Under the pieces are notes generated by a model. That model was not told where the DNA came from. It saw nothing but the letters and a program-made list of their open reading frames with translations, and ran no database searches. A DNA stretch of 64,000 bases from an uncultured Luteimonas sp. (GTDB taxonomy: Bacteria; Pseudomonadota; Gammaproteobacteria; Xanthomonadales; Xanthomonadaceae). The position numbers and the translations under genes were made by a program. Positions 63,930 through 64,000 of the stretch are shown piece after piece. Within the stretch, counting starts at the first letter, position 1; each line of letters opens with the position of its first letter. The stretch spans positions 10,128 through 74,127 of the forward strand of contig CALLKI010000077.1 of assembly GCA_938008415.1 (NCBI GenBank). Reading direction: 5' to 3'.

Positions 63930-64000
63930 TCACCCAAGTCCGGGGAAGGCCGCCCGGATCTTCAGGAAGAAGTAGGCGTCGTCCCGGTAGCCGTAGGCCA
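63930..64000 (-). CDS. C-terminal fragment, possibly of a transposase (cut by window edge)
   Basis: A minus-strand frame ends at a TGA (63930-63932), and its last residues read AYGYRDDAYFFLKIRAAFPG. The GYRDxxYFxLKI pattern resembles, from memory, the C-terminus of ISL3-type transposases, so an insertion element may begin just outside the window. Only 22 codons are visible, and neither an inverted repeat nor a catalytic residue can be seen. Confidence 0.4.
   Translation of the reverse strand, partial: AYGYRDDAYFFLKIRAAFPGLG

Overview
The window is high-GC DNA (roughly 70 percent by eye) from a gammaproteobacterium, most likely of the Xanthomonadaceae/Lysobacteraceae (Lysobacter, Luteimonas or Pseudoxanthomonas type). 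The gene order lexA-recA-recX-alaS-csrA-tRNA, a LexA operator of the form TTAG-N6-TACTA, and MutS, KatG and nucleotide-sugar enzymes of xanthomonad type all point there. This is inferred from gene content; no database search was possible.

Layout. (1) 1-4.8 kb, housekeeping: end of a PhoH-type ATPase, a small XRE regulator coupled to a SulP transporter, thiD and an alpha/beta hydrolase. (2) 4.8-32.9 kb, an exopolysaccharide locus of the kind found with exosortase A (XrtA). It has galE, a UDP-sugar dehydrogenase and an epimerase for uronic-acid precursors, then a tightly overlapping plus-strand operon: Wza-like export lipoprotein, chain-length protein, a kinase-like ATPase with a broken Walker A, an outer-membrane barrel protein, a polysaccharide deacetylase, four glycosyltransferases, two asparagine-synthetase-like amidotransferases and a Wzy/WaaL-type polymerase or ligase. 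Next come a YdcF protein, a Wzx flippase, a secreted beta-propeller protein, a GINT1-like sugar transferase, a membrane J-domain protein and the priming phosphoglycosyltransferase. No exosortase and no PEP-CTERM substrate are encoded in the window. (3) 32.1-43.8 kb, a minus-strand operon that reads from a Sfp-type phosphopantetheinyl transferase into a hybrid NRPS-PKS, a second NRPS whose C-terminus is an exosortase-A-associated hydrolase-2-like domain, and a stand-alone exosortase-A-associated hydrolase 1. Residues lining the adenylation pockets suggest serine, then a malonyl unit, then glycine. This biosynthetic operon, sitting directly beside the EPS priming gene, is the most unusual part of the window. 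(4) 43.9-50.9 kb, the core block: tRNA-Arg(ACG), tRNA-Ser(GCT), csrA, alaS, recX, a small exported monooxygenase-like protein, recA, lexA and pncC. The lexA promoter and operator lie at the very end of pncC, and the lexA mRNA is probably leaderless. (5) 51-64 kb: a TonB-dependent receptor, an alcohol dehydrogenase divergent from its LysR neighbour, mutS, a GST with a WYL regulator, a YidB/DUF937 protein, katG with a clear terminator, and what may be the tail of a transposase at the right edge.

Working model. Regions 2 and 3 together would make, polymerise, export and modify a surface polysaccharide. The NRPS-PKS line could supply a small amino-acid/polyketide group for the polymer or its carrier, or a separate metabolite. 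That link rests on gene proximity and on the exosortase-type hydrolases, and is not shown by the sequence itself.
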